Shown here piece by piece: positions 1 through 12,665 of a DNA stretch of 64,000 nucleotides. The first letter of the stretch is position 1. Every line of letters begins with the position of its first letter. Under the pieces are notes generated by a model, which did no database searches, was not told the DNA's origin, and saw only the letters and a list, made by a program, of their open reading frames with translations. The stretch is from Druceiella hillmani. Its lineage: Eukaryota; Arthropoda; Insecta; Lepidoptera; Hepialidae. The stretch lies in NCBI GenBank assembly GCA_039881145.1, contig JAYKKI010000074.1, positions 5,967,001-6,031,000 on the forward strand, read 5' to 3'. The position numbers were made by a program, and so were the translations under genes.

Positions 1-445
1 GATTAAGTGCAATGTGGCTGTACAATTTAAATATATGTATAGATAAATGAATTTGTTATGATAACAGACAATGATGACACGTTTTATTAAACTACGACAA
101 ATTTAATTAAACTCATCATAAATAGTGATTAGTACAACCGCGAACAATTGCGGGGCAGAGAAAAGTGAAGGTTTATAAGAAAAAGACGCAAGAAACAGAA
201 CGAAGACATTCTCAACGTCCGAGAGGTAGAGAGAGAACTTTTCCATTTACGAATTCATATCGATAATCGGCTGAGTCTTTTCTTAGTTAATTCTGAAATG
301 TCACAATAGATCTATGTTTTTGCAAAAGATAAATCTTTTTGGTTTAATAAAGATTCTTAAACATTTGACTAGACATTTGTACACATAGAAGCGCGCGGGC
401 CTCTAACGACATGGGGCTGTAAAATTCTTCTCGGTCGTTTCGCTC

Positions 446-1000
446 TTGACAGAGCGGTCGTGGTCAGCATGTAGTACTGTTATTGGTGGCCGCTGTTACT
501 CGCCTCACGATGCCTCTCCATCTCTCCCTATTTGTCGTCACCCTGTTGCACTCATACGGGACACCGCCTACAGCAGACTTGATCTCGTATGTCCACCGCA
601 TCGACGACGTCCCATGTGCTCTAGTGCCTTCTACTCTTCCCTGCACAACAATGCGCTCTATAGAGCTACTATCTCCACGCATGACGTGACCAAAAAATGT
701 TAGAATCCGAGTCTGAACAAGTGTTGATAGACGTCGCTTGATGATGAGTTCTTGAAGTATATAGACATTCGTGCGGAACTCAGTCCACGGTACCCCATGC
801 ATTTTTCTCCAGCACCATATTTCCAGAGCGGCTATTTTGTTCTTCTCAAGTATTCGTAGCGTCCACGTCTGTGCGGCGTAGAGAAATATGGGTAACACCA
901 GAGTTCGAACGAGCCGGGTCTTAGTGGCCTTGTTAATGTTTCGTTCACTCCACATTTTTTTCAGTTTGTCCAAATGTGAAATACAGTAAAACAAATTAAA
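446..1000 (-). pseudogene. RTE-type LINE reverse transcriptase, C-terminal remnant
   Basis: A 176-codon frame runs on the minus strand from 994 to 464. It resembles the region just after the reverse transcriptase core of RTE/BovB-like non-LTR retrotransposons: 'TRLVRTLVLPIFLYAAQTWT', then 'LEIWCWRKMHGVPWTEFRTN', then 'FGHVMR', then a basic tail ending near 'RERWRG'. These W-C-W-R-K and GH-hR blocks are typical of that tail. In a live element it belongs to the polyprotein that nicks target DNA and reverse-transcribes the element RNA. The endonuclease and the catalytic RT core (the YADD region) are missing, which is usual for 5'-truncated LINE copies. The tail itself is still open, so the insertion may be fairly young. 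No target-site duplication was found by eye. The RTE clade is inferred from motif resemblance. Confidence 0.8.
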
Positions 1001-1396
1001 CGCGAAAAGTACATAAATTCTAAAGTACGTTCAAGACTTTATTTTAGTTTAAGTATAAAAGTTTTAACAACTTAAAATGTTTATTTTAGTGAAGCAAAAC
1101 ACGTTGTTCAAATAGTTGCCTATGTCTTACTGCCACTATCTCACACGCTATTTAAATTAATGAATAGAATGATAAACTTATTAATTTATCGGAATGTAAT
1201 CAAGAATGAATACACTCTACCACTTCTTATCATTAGTACTCGTATATATCTACCCATCTTTCTTCAAATAATATTTCTTTCGTGTCTTAAATGTCGCCTT
1301 TAATAAGTTACTTTTTATCAGACCACATTCATTTTTGTGTATCTTCGTAAAAATCTCAGTCTCAGTTTGTAAAATATTAAATATTTTGTATGGAAT

Positions 1397-1676
1397 CTAT
1401 TTGGCGTTAATTATGTAGAAATTCATTATTCACCATTAAATGAAACTACGTGATGTAGTATTATTTCTACTTTCTTTAAGTTCTTTACCACGACCTAGGT
1501 TTCTTTGTATTACATCTTCAGGTGGGCTATTATCAAAGATCTTTGCTAATATCCCACTTAAAGATGTTGTAATACAACGAAACATAGGTAATATAATAGG
1601 GATAGGTAAAGAACTTAAATAAAGTAGCAGTAATACTACATCACGTAGTTTCATTTAATTGTGAATAAATATCTCT
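1397..1676. mobile_element. Foldback element, copy A
   Basis: This is a long inverted repeat. The left arm (about 1438-1540) begins near 'gaaactacgtgatgtagt', and the right arm (about 1541-1656) is its diverged reverse complement, ending 'actacatcacgtagtttc'. The arms meet at 'caaagatctttg', so there is almost no loop. Further left, 1397-1437 carries an extra outer segment ('ttggcgttaattatgtagaa') that also flanks copy C on the left and copy B on the right. Because the element is palindromic, it gives similar short open frames on both strands (1440-1622 plus, 1654-1436 minus); these are not genes. It is probably a non-autonomous foldback or MITE-type DNA element. The transposase family that moved it is unknown. 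Confidence 0.8.
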
Positions 1677-2924
1677 TAAGTAATCTTATTCATCATCTTC
1701 GTCACCTTTTTCTTCTTTTCTATATTGCCATCATTCTACTTTACAGAAGTTTCACTTGATAATTTGTTCAATCAATATTTTTCCGACTAGTAACAGGATA
1801 AGTAGTGGCGCTTAAATTTATTAGCGACTAAAATCAAAGGGCAGAGACATTTAGAGTAAATTAAGAAAATTACAATACTTTTTGTTCTACCAAGGAACAA
1901 TTTATAGAAATAAATATACTGCAAACGTGTTAATATCGTAAAGACGTACATTAATATTATGCTCTTTATTTGCAATAAATGATTAATAGCAATCTTTGCG
2001 GTATTATTTACCAGATTTTACTTACGGTGATTGACAAACAAGAATTATCTAAACATATGTATATAAAAATCATATGAGTCGTACAAAAACACTTTAAAGT
2101 GTTTTTTGTACGAAAAAATACTTTTAAAAGTATGAAAAAAGTGTTGAAAGTACGAAAAAAGTATGAATCAAAAAAAATATCTAATTATTAAATTGCAAAA
2201 ATGTGATATTCACTGAAAATTCGCGGTTATAGATTACTTATTCGCAATTAATTAATTAGGTCAATCGTGATAACAAAATTACACACGCATATTTTTTAAA
2301 AAATATTAAAATATCAAGTCATTTTATATACCCGAAACAATCTCTCATCCTCCTATTGCGACACCAATAATATTATTGTTTATACTGTATTCAATTTACT
2401 CGCATTATTTTTTCAGACATATATATATATATTGTAATAGATTGTGTTATAATAGAAAATTTATAACTAATAGTAAAGAACCAATTAGTAATAAAATTTT
2501 GAAAAAAATCTTCATTTAAATTATTGAATATTTAACAAACATCTTCCAGATTTTTTTGTAGGAAAAATTAACTATTTTTGATAAGAAAAAAATTTACTCG
2601 TGTGTTTGATTATTATTAAAAATATAATTCATGACGATTATCATATTTTACGTATTATTCACTTCAAATAATTTATAATCATTTTATAACAAACACCATT
2701 AAAAAAAACGCCATACCACTGAAAAACCCCACTTGAAAGCCTTCCATAATTTACGAACAACCAATTACACGTATCGAAACCCAATTAAAAGTTAATATAG
2801 TTACCTGTTTCAACATATTCTACAACATCCAATTAATACAACCCGCAGACATAATGAAGCATGAAATCAACTTATATTCCTCGCTTATCCATTAAGGAAT
2901 TGATTATACGTACGCAAGTAATCA
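1677..2924. other. A+T-rich spacer, no gene seen
   Basis: No open frame has coding character. A near-perfect hairpin lies at 2079-2111 ('gtacaaaaacac' facing 'gtgttttttgtac'). It is followed by short echoes of 'gtacgaaaaaa' and 'aaaagtat' up to 2165, probably slippage-derived. Confidence 0.6.
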
Positions 2925-3345
2925 ATTACGTGTTACTTTAATGACAATTAATTAAGCAATTGTGATCAGACGATCGAGATTAATTAAATCGAGGCTAAAT
3001 TACAGTTAGCCTGTGTAGTGTTAAGTTTAGCTCAAGCAAGTTAGGTGGCACGGCATTAGCCTGCGTTTTAAATAGGTCATCGCGTGTCGCCGGACTCTAA
3101 TTTGGGCGCAAATACAATAAACGCCGGTTCGCCTATAAAAATAACAAATCGTCTTTCAACGAACTGCCAAAACAATCGAGTTATTGGTCGGGAACCACGG
3201 CGGCGATCCATCACCTTGGCGATAAGGCTGGTCGGCCACTATCTTAATTAAAAAATGACCCCTCGCGTCATATTGCGGCCGAGAGTGGCCCTGCACGCCA
3301 TGAGCGCGTACGCATTTAATCACTACTTCTGTTATCTGGAGTTAA
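2925..3345. promoter_or_regulatory. Regulatory-like block near 3.1 kb
   Basis: Base composition shifts from A+T-rich spacer to mixed sequence with CpG and few simple repeats. It contains TAATTAAAT at 2981-2989, more TAAT/ATTA cores, and a CpG-bearing half (3180-3310) with 'cacggcggcgatcc' and 'tattgcggccgagagtgg'. No open frame is convincing. This pattern suits a conserved non-coding enhancer-type element, but conservation cannot be tested here. Confidence 0.35.
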
Positions 3346-5204
3346 TTAAGATGTCAAATTTAAAATGTAAATTTCGAAGGAAGTTATATTAGATTTCAGT
3401 GGAGCGGAGCTGCGTCGGCTTTCGTGTGGGTAGTTTGGGTAATGACGAATTGTTCACGTAGAGCTCGCCTTTGCGGAAGAAACTCGACGGTGCTAATAAC
3501 GACGTGGACCCGTGCGGGTATACTGAGTTTTTCACCACTTTGGTACATTAATCCCCAGCAACGTTTAGTTAAACACATTCTATGCGGGGGAAATTACCTA
3601 CAAGATATAAATTAAATGGAAAATATGATTGAAAGCATCTTATTCGTAAACGTTTCTCCGAAAACAGTCCGCTTTTCAAAAACGTCCGAGGTAGTCCAGA
3701 GAAATTTCTTAAAAGCGTCCGGAGAGTGAAATTAACGCCTAAATTAAATCAATTCTTTAACGAAACTAACTAAAGCTGCAAACTGTATCTTAAATTATTT
3801 AAACTAAATATAATATTAAAATAATGAAGTGCCATAAAATGTTAAATTTCTCTCAAATAAAGAGATAAAACTGTGCTTAATTATAATATTAAATCTGTAA
3901 TAATATGCTGCAATATGTAGGCAACTAAGTCTATTCTTAACACTAATTTAATTTTTAGACTTTACTACTATGAAACTTAGCTGTTAGTTAAGTTTTTGAA
4001 ATAAGGCAAAAGCATTAATTTTATCTTATACAATGAAATATTATCATTAATAATTATATATAATAATCTTATGGTTCGGATGATATTTATTAATATTTTT
4101 ATGTATATTCGATTATGAAGACAATGATACGTTGTATCAGAACATTGTCACCAATATACGTAAAAGTTCATAATATTTTACATCGAAGTAGGGAAAACAA
4201 TGGTGACTAAGTACCACAACACATTGTAACGGAGCGTGGATATAGCACCCTACCACTTCACATTTACAGAAGAAAGTGTGCAGGGCGTGAATTACCTTGT
4301 TAGCGCCAGAACCTACATATAATTTATATAAAATATTTCTCGTATCCCATTCATGTTTTTATTTTAGTTTAGTAATGAATAAACATAAATCTTATTACGA
4401 TTATAATTTTCTTTGTAACATAGAATTACACAATAAGAAAACTTATAGAGTAATATTTCTAACACACGCATTCGCGTTTACTCCGAAACGTCCTTGAGTG
4501 TCATGTTAAATCATTACACGTCATTGTGAAGAAATTCACTTCACTTACAAAATATAGATTATATTTTCATAACGATTTGTCCTTTCACAAATTATTACTG
4601 ACCATTTTTATGAAAAAAAATATAAACATAAAACTATAAGATAGTTATAGCCAGAAGCAGCATTATTTTATTAATAAAAGTATGTCGTTATAGTAAACAT
4701 TTCATCGATGTGGTAAATCGTATGATTCATTATTTTCATTCAGCCGTTCTCTCCTTGATAACATATACTCGATGCTTTGTTATCAACTTGCGAGATTGCA
4801 AACGCCTCGTCGTCTGCTACAGATTGTTCTTAAGGCAACGTGTGTGTACTCTATTTACACATCGTTAAGAAACTCAGACAGGCTTTTGATAAGATATGAT
4901 AAGGAGTAGTCGGACAGTTCTCGAACAGCATATGTTCAAAAGTTCATTTACTTTTTCTCAAAGAAGAGCATACGCAATTTTAAAGAGGATGATATCAATA
5001 AATATTTTTTTAATGTAATTGCCAGGAATATGTTTGATATTTTTGAACCTTAAGTGTCGTTTTGAAGATGAAAAACTCTTAGATTTATATACGTTGGATA
5101 GACCGTTTCTTACGAATGAAAATTATACAAATCGAAATAACGATGAAAATAAATAAATCTTACTGAATGTTTCATAAGTTTTAACTTGTATCTTTATAAA
5201 TAAA
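3346..5204. other. Spacer, no gene seen
   Basis: The overlapping 60-63 codon frames on both strands at 3396-3615 match no protein I recognise. They sit in a locally CpG-rich patch that may be an extension of the 3.1 kb block. The remainder is A+T-rich. Confidence 0.5.
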
Positions 5205-5480
5205 AATTTTTCCAGCGGCTTCACTCGTTTGGATTTTCAGTACGGTGGCGACATTAACATACAGTTTGGGCGCTCGAAACACGTGAGCAATATATTTAAT
5301 AAACACTTTTCGCCATCTTATGACGTGTTGTAGTACTAATAAATACGATAATAAAAAAATCCGGGTTGTACCCTACAGAAAGTATGCTGTTACCGAAATT
5401 AAAAATTCCAAGTTTCATGAAGATCTGTCCAACTGTATGATAGTAGTTGTATAACAAACATCCAAACAAGCTTTTCGTGA
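5205..5480 (+). repeat. Lepidopteran-type interspersed repeat remnant
   Basis: The segment opens with 'cagcggcttcactcgtttgg' and later has 'gtatgctgttaccgaaatt', 'aagtttcatgaagatctgtc' and 'aacaaacatccaa'. This order (a 'gcggcttc' head, an 'aagtttcat..aagat' middle, an 'aacaaacatcca' tail) is familiar from common moth and butterfly repeats, often at LINE or SINE ends. It is diverged, and its class is not resolved. Confidence 0.55.
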
Positions 5481-6784
5481 CGTCAGTATTTCACAGGAAG
5501 AAAACATTATAATGTGCCACTCCCGCCACACGAGCTATACTCATGCCAAATTTGGCAGTGATTCGTTGCTTCGTTGCACAGTTTTTAGGCAACAAACAGT
5601 CATGTTGACAGTCGAACTAATCTTCGGATATACGTAAGTATAGTAGGGACAAACATATACTGATATGTTTCGTAAAATCGAAAAATAATACAAAATTGGA
5701 AGATTAGTTTTTGCAACTGGTGATTAGGGACAAAAGATCGTAAAGGAAATTACATTACTTAATCTTAAATCTTATAATGCTTTAAAAATTTGTTATTACA
5801 ATCTGTAAATTATTAATAATTATATAGTAAATTATTTATTATTAGAAAGGAACTCAAGGAACATCAATGTGAGATTTGTTTTTCATATCAATACTGAGAT
5901 ATTTCATGATATTGCTTTTCATATATCACTGTGACGATATAAGTGACCCGAAAGTTACGGAATACAAAACGTGAACTCATTTAATAAGCGAAAAATACAT
6001 TTTCTCTACATTGTACACATGTGTTATTTTCTTTTTTTGTAGTTACACAAATTTATACTCGCATAAAAATTAAGGATCATACAACTCTTGAAATTCAACG
6101 TATATGTTTTCTAGAAACTCATAGACTCGTTTACCGAATAGCCAACAAGCGTAAAGGTGAATTTATGAATTAATTTTTACATTTCCCACTTACCATCCTT
6201 AAACATTTTCATATATGCATTGTCACCCTTAACTATTTGCTTGGATATAACTGTTATGCTACAACGGTAAATACATAAACGTTTAATATGTAGTCAATAC
6301 TCGTACATGCGAGTATTACAATTAATGCATATTCGTAGTGAGTGTACCTATCAGCGAAAAAATACTTTGTGATGTTTATCTATATTATTGCGTATTCAAC
6401 TAACTTAACGATTTAGTAATCAAAATTTAATAATCAAAATAATGATAATTATCAAACGCGAATTATGTTTAAAGTGACATCAAAATGTGATTACATGAGC
6501 AAGTCTTAGCACCTTTCCTACTTGACCGTACCTATTTTGAAATATAAAAAAATGGTTCATATTAAATAGACACTAATTATCACGACCACAATACGACCTA
6601 CCTATATGTAATTTTTTTAGTCGATTAGATTATTACTTTTTACGTAATTGAATAACAAACAGATTTTCACACTTACAAGTACTTAAAGATATTAAACATT
6701 CCATTTTAATATTTGCAGACACCACGACACCACCACATGTAATAAGTGGTTAAAAAAGTTACTCCATGAACAAACGCTATCTTA
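5481..6784. other. A+T-rich spacer, no gene seen
   Basis: I see no gene, no RNA gene and no clear repeat beyond short A/T runs. Confidence 0.5.
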
Positions 6785-7045
6785 AGTAATTGCGTAACAA
6801 ACACACGGCACGCCCAGCTTCCACGCGCCAATAATCTCGTAATTACATTTTAATAATACATTGCAATTTGATTCGATTTCGTTATTTCATCTACAAATGG
6901 AAGTAAACATTAGTTATTAGTATAAGTTCAACCCTCGTCCCACTCGGCCAATTATTGCCTACCCTATTCCATACAACGTCTCGCGTTATGTCCCCTCTCT
7001 GCGAAATTAGATCCCCTCAAGGCTACTTACCTAAGTAGGGTAGAC
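6785..7045. promoter_or_regulatory. Regulatory-like block near 6.9 kb
   Basis: Low-repeat sequence with CpG words ('acacggcacgcccagc', 'cgtctcgcgttatg') and TAAT cores ('ctcgtaattacatttta'). The contrast with the flanking A+T-rich DNA is modest. Candidate conserved non-coding element by composition only. Confidence 0.25.
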
Positions 7046-9294
7046 GAGACAGTATAAGGAAGAAGGTGATCGTTGTCGTTATGGAGGAAGTTTTAGGATA
7101 CATTTTTGAAATTTCGCAAGCGGGATATGTATTAATAGATTTATCTTAAAATATCGAGTTTTTACTAAGTTTAAAACTTATTCGAACTTTCAAAAAGGGT
7201 AACGCATAACTTAATTTAAATATTACATTAAATAATTAAGATATATTAACAGCGTTATATATTGTATATTTCTTTTCAAATAATTAAAAAAAATATCTTT
7301 CCAAAAATTACGTGGAATTGTATTTTTAAAGAAGGAAAAATAAATTATGGTATTTTAATCACATTCAGTTTTATTCGTTAATTTATTATTTTTTGAACTA
7401 TTGTTCCGATCTCTTCATTGTGAGATGTAACTGATAATGGACATACGTATTTAATCTAATTATTTAAAGACTATATAGACAGACTACTATTTATATACAC
7501 AATTAAATATGCACGATATTATAATAATATATTAAAATTCTTAATTTCGAATACGAATTTCCTAAGCTGCAGAATTAAGAGAATTTTTGCTACCACTAGG
7601 ATGTTAGGTAATTATAAAATAACCGTAATATATTTGAATTTTATTTTTAAGAAATAAAAAAAATCTAAACAGCTTGTCACAATTTAATAAATTTATGAAA
7701 ATGTTTAATTAAAAGAGAAAAATTTGTTTTCATTTCTAAATTTCACCAATATATACTCTACGACAAATGTATTTATTTTTATTAAATGAGGTAAAAAAAA
7801 TTCTGTCTCCATTTTTATGCAATAAAACAAAAGTAAACTATATAAAGTATAAATTGGTGGTAACGAAGTCGATTATAGCAATCTATTGGTTGTAACGGAG
7901 AATATTAGAGGTCCTGGTTAGATCCCATACAACAACCTTATCTGAAGAATTGCTTATAACGGCATACAGCATTTAACACCTTTTTGAAAGGTTTTTTCAG
8001 AGAAATATATATTTAATAACGACTCGACACCATGTGTTTTTTTTCTTTTCGTAGAAACAATACTAACGTCGCACATCTGTCATTTGAGAACACTATCAGC
8101 AATGGCTAATTTACAAGCAAATGCTTGCTTAGGGTTCGTTCGAAGACACCTAAAAATGAGTTTACTTAATCTTAGCACACCCACAACATAGTTGAAAGAA
8201 TATTTAATCAATGCATTGATAGCTGATATACTAGACATAGTGATTTATTTCCTTTTTTATTTGTAGGTCGTACTACGTCATAAAAAAATATTTTTTTTTA
8301 ATATCGAGTCACTTATAATTTCAAAGTTAAAGATTAGACAAAAAGAAGATATTTGATAAAATAGTATGAAATTCCTCATTCGACAATTTAGACTATTACA
8401 AGAGAGAGAAAATAAAACATCTTTTTCATAAAAAAAATATTGAAAGTGAAGCTTTGTCGAAATGGCCCAAAGAATACACCAAAAATTGTATTCGATTAAA
8501 ACGTTTTCAATTATTATATTTATTTATTTTCTATATATTTTTTCTTCAAATAGACTCGTGTGTGCATAACATTACAATGAATAGAAAAATTATATGAATT
8601 TCGGTTTTTACAACAATCGGTTTTAACGACTCAAAATGTCTGGTCCCTTCAATGTCATCATAAACAATTTCCACTGTATGTATGTTTTTATATTATATAT
8701 GTATGTTTTTTAAATGAGAAATAAATGAAACGACCTTGCCTTGAGGCGACGAATAATAACTGGGTCCTGAATTTTGGAAGCAAGAACTTTTAATTTGTTT
8801 GTTTTTTTTATTTAATTGTTTGAAAGTTACAACTAATTTGCAAATATTAATTTTTTCTTGACATGTTTCCTACCATTTTTGCTAAATTAAATAAATATAA
8901 AAGCTAATTGAATTTCTATTCGTAAAGTTCATTTTTAACCTGTGTATAGTTAAATTAAATGTTTCTCATACGACATTGGGGTCATCACAAATTTGTAATG
9001 TTATACATCCATATATGTAAGATTATAAGAAAAATATGTTTAAATCAATAATTTATTGCTTTGATTTCTTTTTAACTGTTAATCTTATTCAGATTACGAG
9101 TAGAAAATTGGATTTGATTTAGTCCAATAATATCATAAAATAAATTCGCAATTTTGATGTGAAACTGCTTCTTACAGTTACATTAAAAAAATGTTAATTA
9201 CCTAGTTAGATTACGAAGATTTCAAGATTGGACATATCAGATTTTAAAATAGATACGCGTAAATTCAATAAGAAAGAAACAGGATAAAAATGGT
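7046..9294. other. A+T-rich spacer, no gene seen
   Basis: Mostly poly-A/T-rich sequence with no open frame of note and no recognisable transposon protein. Confidence 0.5.
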
Positions 9295-9480
9295 ATTATC
9301 CCACGTTACCACGTGAAATTGCCAAAATTATCCTCGCTATCAATTACGAAGCATTCGCAGTTGATCAATTTGAAATCGGCCAGAACTAGAAACGTTAGCT
9401 AGCATGAAACTAATATTAAACCGGAATTAAATCGCATTGCAGCTAAATTCTAATAAGGCTAATAAATATTTCTATGCTAT
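9295..9480. promoter_or_regulatory. Regulatory-like block near 9.4 kb
   Basis: A compact block with an E-box inside 'ttaccacgtgaaattg', then 'tatcaattacgaagcattcg' and 'ccggaattaaatcgc'. Complexity is higher than in the flanks and no frame is coding. Candidate enhancer-type element by composition only. Confidence 0.3.
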
Positions 9481-10649
9481 TATTGCGTGTTCAACGTTCG
9501 TTCAAGATTTTAAAAATTGTTTTACACTTTCTTTTACATTTTTTCTTTTTTTTTATATAATTGGACGACATGATGTTATCGTTTTGGCGTCATTTACACA
9601 TCGATTATAAATAAAATAAATAATTACAATGCTACAGTTTCATATAGATTTCCCGAGATTTATTCAACAATTCAACTTATAATCTAGGATAATATTTCTT
9701 ACAATAATCTTAATACACTATGATCAGATACGTAAAGGTAACATCTCGAAAAATATTAGCAAAATCAAATGCAACAAATTCTGTTTTTTTTGTTACTCAA
9801 AAAATATCCTATCAATGCTTTACAAATTGGATTCCTCTTTAGCTAGATTATTCGTTGGCATATTAGCATATAGCATTACGCCATAGCTATTGGGAGTCCG
9901 AAGGAGAGATTTACGCGAAAAAATCGCGGATCAAAGCATAAATGGAATTATTCGATATATGATTAACTAACAAAAATCTGCTGCTAATATTGTCCTAATA
10001 GTTAATTCAATATGCGTCAACTCAATAAGTGAAAAAAGTCATTAAATATCTGAGTCATTAAAGCATAGTCATTGACTAGTAGCTTTAAATTAAAGGTACT
10101 TCGTTAACAAATACTACACCAAAACCCTTATAATATTGTCAAATACCCTTTAATGCCCATGCGCATATTGAAAGTGTTACTCTACGGGAAATCTGACTTT
10201 ATGATTTGTTCGTGTATCAGGTAGCATTCGTTTCGTTAAATCTATTGCATCTTTTTATGTTTTAATATTTAGCTTTCGACCGCGTAAATTTCCTGCCAAG
10301 AAGTCGGTAATTATTCTTTATTTATTGCTAAATGGCTATTGCAACCCTCACTATAAAAAAATGTTAACGACTAAATTATTTTGATTATTTCCATGATTAA
10401 ATCATATGAATTTTTTGTTGATATTCATATCTATCAAACGTCTTGATTTTACAGTCTTAGCACGTGTAATCTTCCCGCAAATATTTAACAAATATTTAGT
10501 TTCAACAAATCCAAGTCTAAATATTCAATTAAGCCGATATTTTTTTATTTGCAAGTGATAATATATTAGTAATTTAAAAAATAATATTCAAAGATAAATA
10601 ATTCCTGTTACATTAATATTGAAGGAACAATAATGATTTATCATTGAAA
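9481..10649. other. A+T-rich spacer, no gene seen
   Basis: No coding frame and no RNA gene seen. Confidence 0.5.
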
Positions 10650-11130
10650 ACGGACCGTCACCTCGTGTCCTGTAGGGTTAACGTTCGCGCCCGCAAGATG
10701 AGACGCTTATATATATCGCGCTTACGTTTAACGTTGACGACAATAATAAACGTTATCGCTTTTAAATGTTTATTCGTTGCAAACAATCCGAAATTGTAAC
10801 TCGGCTCAAGCCATCGGTGACTAAAACCACGTCCCCCGCACGGCATGCAGGTACGGCCATAGGCGCATTAATATTTATGGTCCGAGTCTGAACAAAGCTG
10901 GCGCAAACTTTAAGCTAACTTCTTATTTTATATTTTTGGAAATCTCGTTTGGTCCGGCGGCCCGGCGCAGCGCACAAAACGCCCGGTTCGGTTGAATAGA
11001 AAATGATTTCTGGAATACATATTATGCACCCTTGACAAAAAACAAATATATTTAAAGTGTGTGCATTGTCGGCGGTGAATGTGCACAGCCAATGTGGACG
11101 TCGGATCGGCTTCGTGTCGTAATTGCGTCT
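10650..11130. promoter_or_regulatory. Regulatory-like block near 10.8 kb
   Basis: About 480 bases with many CpGs ('gttcgcgcccgcaag', 'cccccgcacggcatgcagg', 'gtccggcggcccggcgcagc') between A+T-rich flanks. Includes 'gcgcattaatatttatgg' and 'gaacaaagctgg', a word resembling a TCF/Sox site. The minus-strand 62-codon frame here has no recognisable domain. Probably conserved non-coding, though a short promoter is possible. Confidence 0.4.
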
Positions 11131-11699
11131 GAATAGTGTTGAAAAATGTTTGTTTATAAAATGGCGTTTTGTTAACGTTCGTCTAAATAATTATGCTACG
11201 GTAAATTAAGAATAGAAATATAAGAAGTATTTTGCTTTCAAAATCAATATATTTTGACTATTAAAAAACTCCATTCTTTACATTTTGTTTTCATAATAAT
11301 CATGTTCTTGAATAGTATGCTTCGTACGCCTGTAAGATTGTTTTGATCACGAGAATAAATTTAAATAAAAAACTTAATGCTCTATTAAAAAATTCAAACA
11401 AAGTTAATAATGAAAAGGATGCAAAAGTTGAGATTACAACTGAAATAAAAGAAATTCGAACATTTCTCAAATCATAATTTAAACAGTTGTCTAAGTGACG
11501 CAATATGCTGACTGGTGGCGTTCCGAAACACATTTTTAGAAGCAGATGTTATGCAAAATTACAAAGATAAATATAATCTTCTCGGTTGGCTACTTAAATA
11601 AATTAACACACACGCTTAAAGACTCGATACATATCAAACACTTGGCAGCAGGCTTTTAGTACATATTTAATTTCAACGTGAGATTTAAACGAGACTAAA
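11131..11699. other. Spacer, no gene seen
   Basis: A 77-codon minus-strand frame (11533-11300) is hydrophobic (Phe/Leu/Ile-rich), as expected of translated A+T-rich DNA. I recognise no family, and it has no splice-site context. Confidence 0.4.
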
Positions 11700-11910
11700 A
11701 CTGAAATGGAGGGAAGGCCGCGCCAACTTTTTGACCATACGAAAGTGCGTTGAATATGAAACTTTTAATGAATTCGGCCTATTTTAATCAACTTTGCGTT
11801 CCCGTAAACAGTTTGAGAGTGCGCCAGTACGTAAAACCGTAAATAGATTTGAATGATAAAAGCTGTGAATTATGAAATTATGAGCGCGCTACGCGTAAAA
11901 AATGCTATTT
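11700..11910. promoter_or_regulatory. Regulatory-like block near 11.8 kb
   Basis: Low-repeat sequence with 'gaaggccgcgccaac', 'cttttaatgaattcggcc' and 'gagcgcgctacgcg', about 200 bases from the donor site of the possible exon at 12095. If that exon is real, this would lie in the start of its first intron. Confidence 0.3.
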
Positions 11911-12094
11911 ATTCGTAAAAAAAACTTAAATACGTTTTTGCTGTATGCCCGGTCTGATTAACGTATGTTCTTATTTACGATAAATTGTTAGGCATAATAA
12001 CGAATAATTGTATTGATACATAATTTATAAATAATATAGTAATTATTGAACATTTTTATTTTAATTACGGAAATAATAGAATTAAATTACTCAC

Positions 12095-12209
12095 CGAAAC
12101 AAACGAACGTCGCTGCCGCCCCACTAATAACCACTGTCGGCAAACCGAAAACAGACAAACGTCTGACGGAACACTTCACAGTTTTGCACTCAGAACAGGT
12201 TCTCCTGCT
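12095..12209 (-). other. Possible first exon with signal-peptide-like frame and splice donor
   Basis: On the minus strand the sequence ends in 'tttgtttcg' followed at 12094 by GTGAGT, a consensus splice donor. One frame is open from 12209 to the donor. Its last part reads 'SVRRLSVFGLPTVVISGAAA' followed by 'TFVCF': two basic residues, then a hydrophobic stretch rich in small residues, the shape of a secretion signal or membrane anchor. An in-frame TAA lies at 12210-12212, and there is no in-frame ATG between it and the donor. So either the start lies in another exon, a start codon has mutated, or the exon is 5' untranslated and the peptide is chance. A short separate upstream frame starting 'MLKKVLKQ' precedes it. 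The CpG-rich block at 12380-12665 lies directly upstream, as a promoter would. Confidence 0.3.
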
Positions 12210-12379
12210 TTAAAACTTTCTTCAACATTTACAAAATTCCACAATAAGTCGAACCAAAAAAAAAATTATATATATACTCAATCGATCCTTATAGCGTTAG
12301 AGATTATTTACTAACAACAATAAAAACACAAACAAATCATCAAAATTATGAAAGGAACAAATATAACTCAAACATATCT

Positions 12380-12665
12380 CACACGTTTAAACGTGATCTG
12401 AGCCGTGCAACGGAGCGGGGACCGCTTCTCGTAAGAACGTGGGAGAAAACTTAACACAAAAAGTGTATGGAAACAAACTTTCAAATGATTACTGTGAAGA
12501 ACTAACTACGTAAGAAACAATTATGAGCGGGCGAGCGGAGCGCGAAACGACGCGAAGCTGTATACACACCGACAGTTCGTGCGAGACTGCGGCCACGCGG
12601 TCGTGACGGGCGCGAGGGGTGGGGGGTGTAGCGAGCCCATTGGAGGCGGCCCCTCCCCTCCCTCG
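12380..12665. promoter_or_regulatory. CpG-rich promoter-like block near 12.5 kb
   Basis: The densest CpG patch of the first 16 kb: 'gcgggcgagcggagcgcg', 'actgcggccacgcggtcgtg', then a G/C-rich run at 12620-12665 with 'gcggcccctcccctccctc'. The plus strand contains 'gacagttcgtgcgag', which resembles an arthropod initiator region, so transcription in either direction is conceivable. Its place upstream of the minus-strand donor at 12094 favours a minus-strand promoter. Confidence 0.4.

Noticed and set aside
1436..1654. Similar short proteins on both strands
   Set aside because: The palindromic foldback element makes both frames; no coding evidence.
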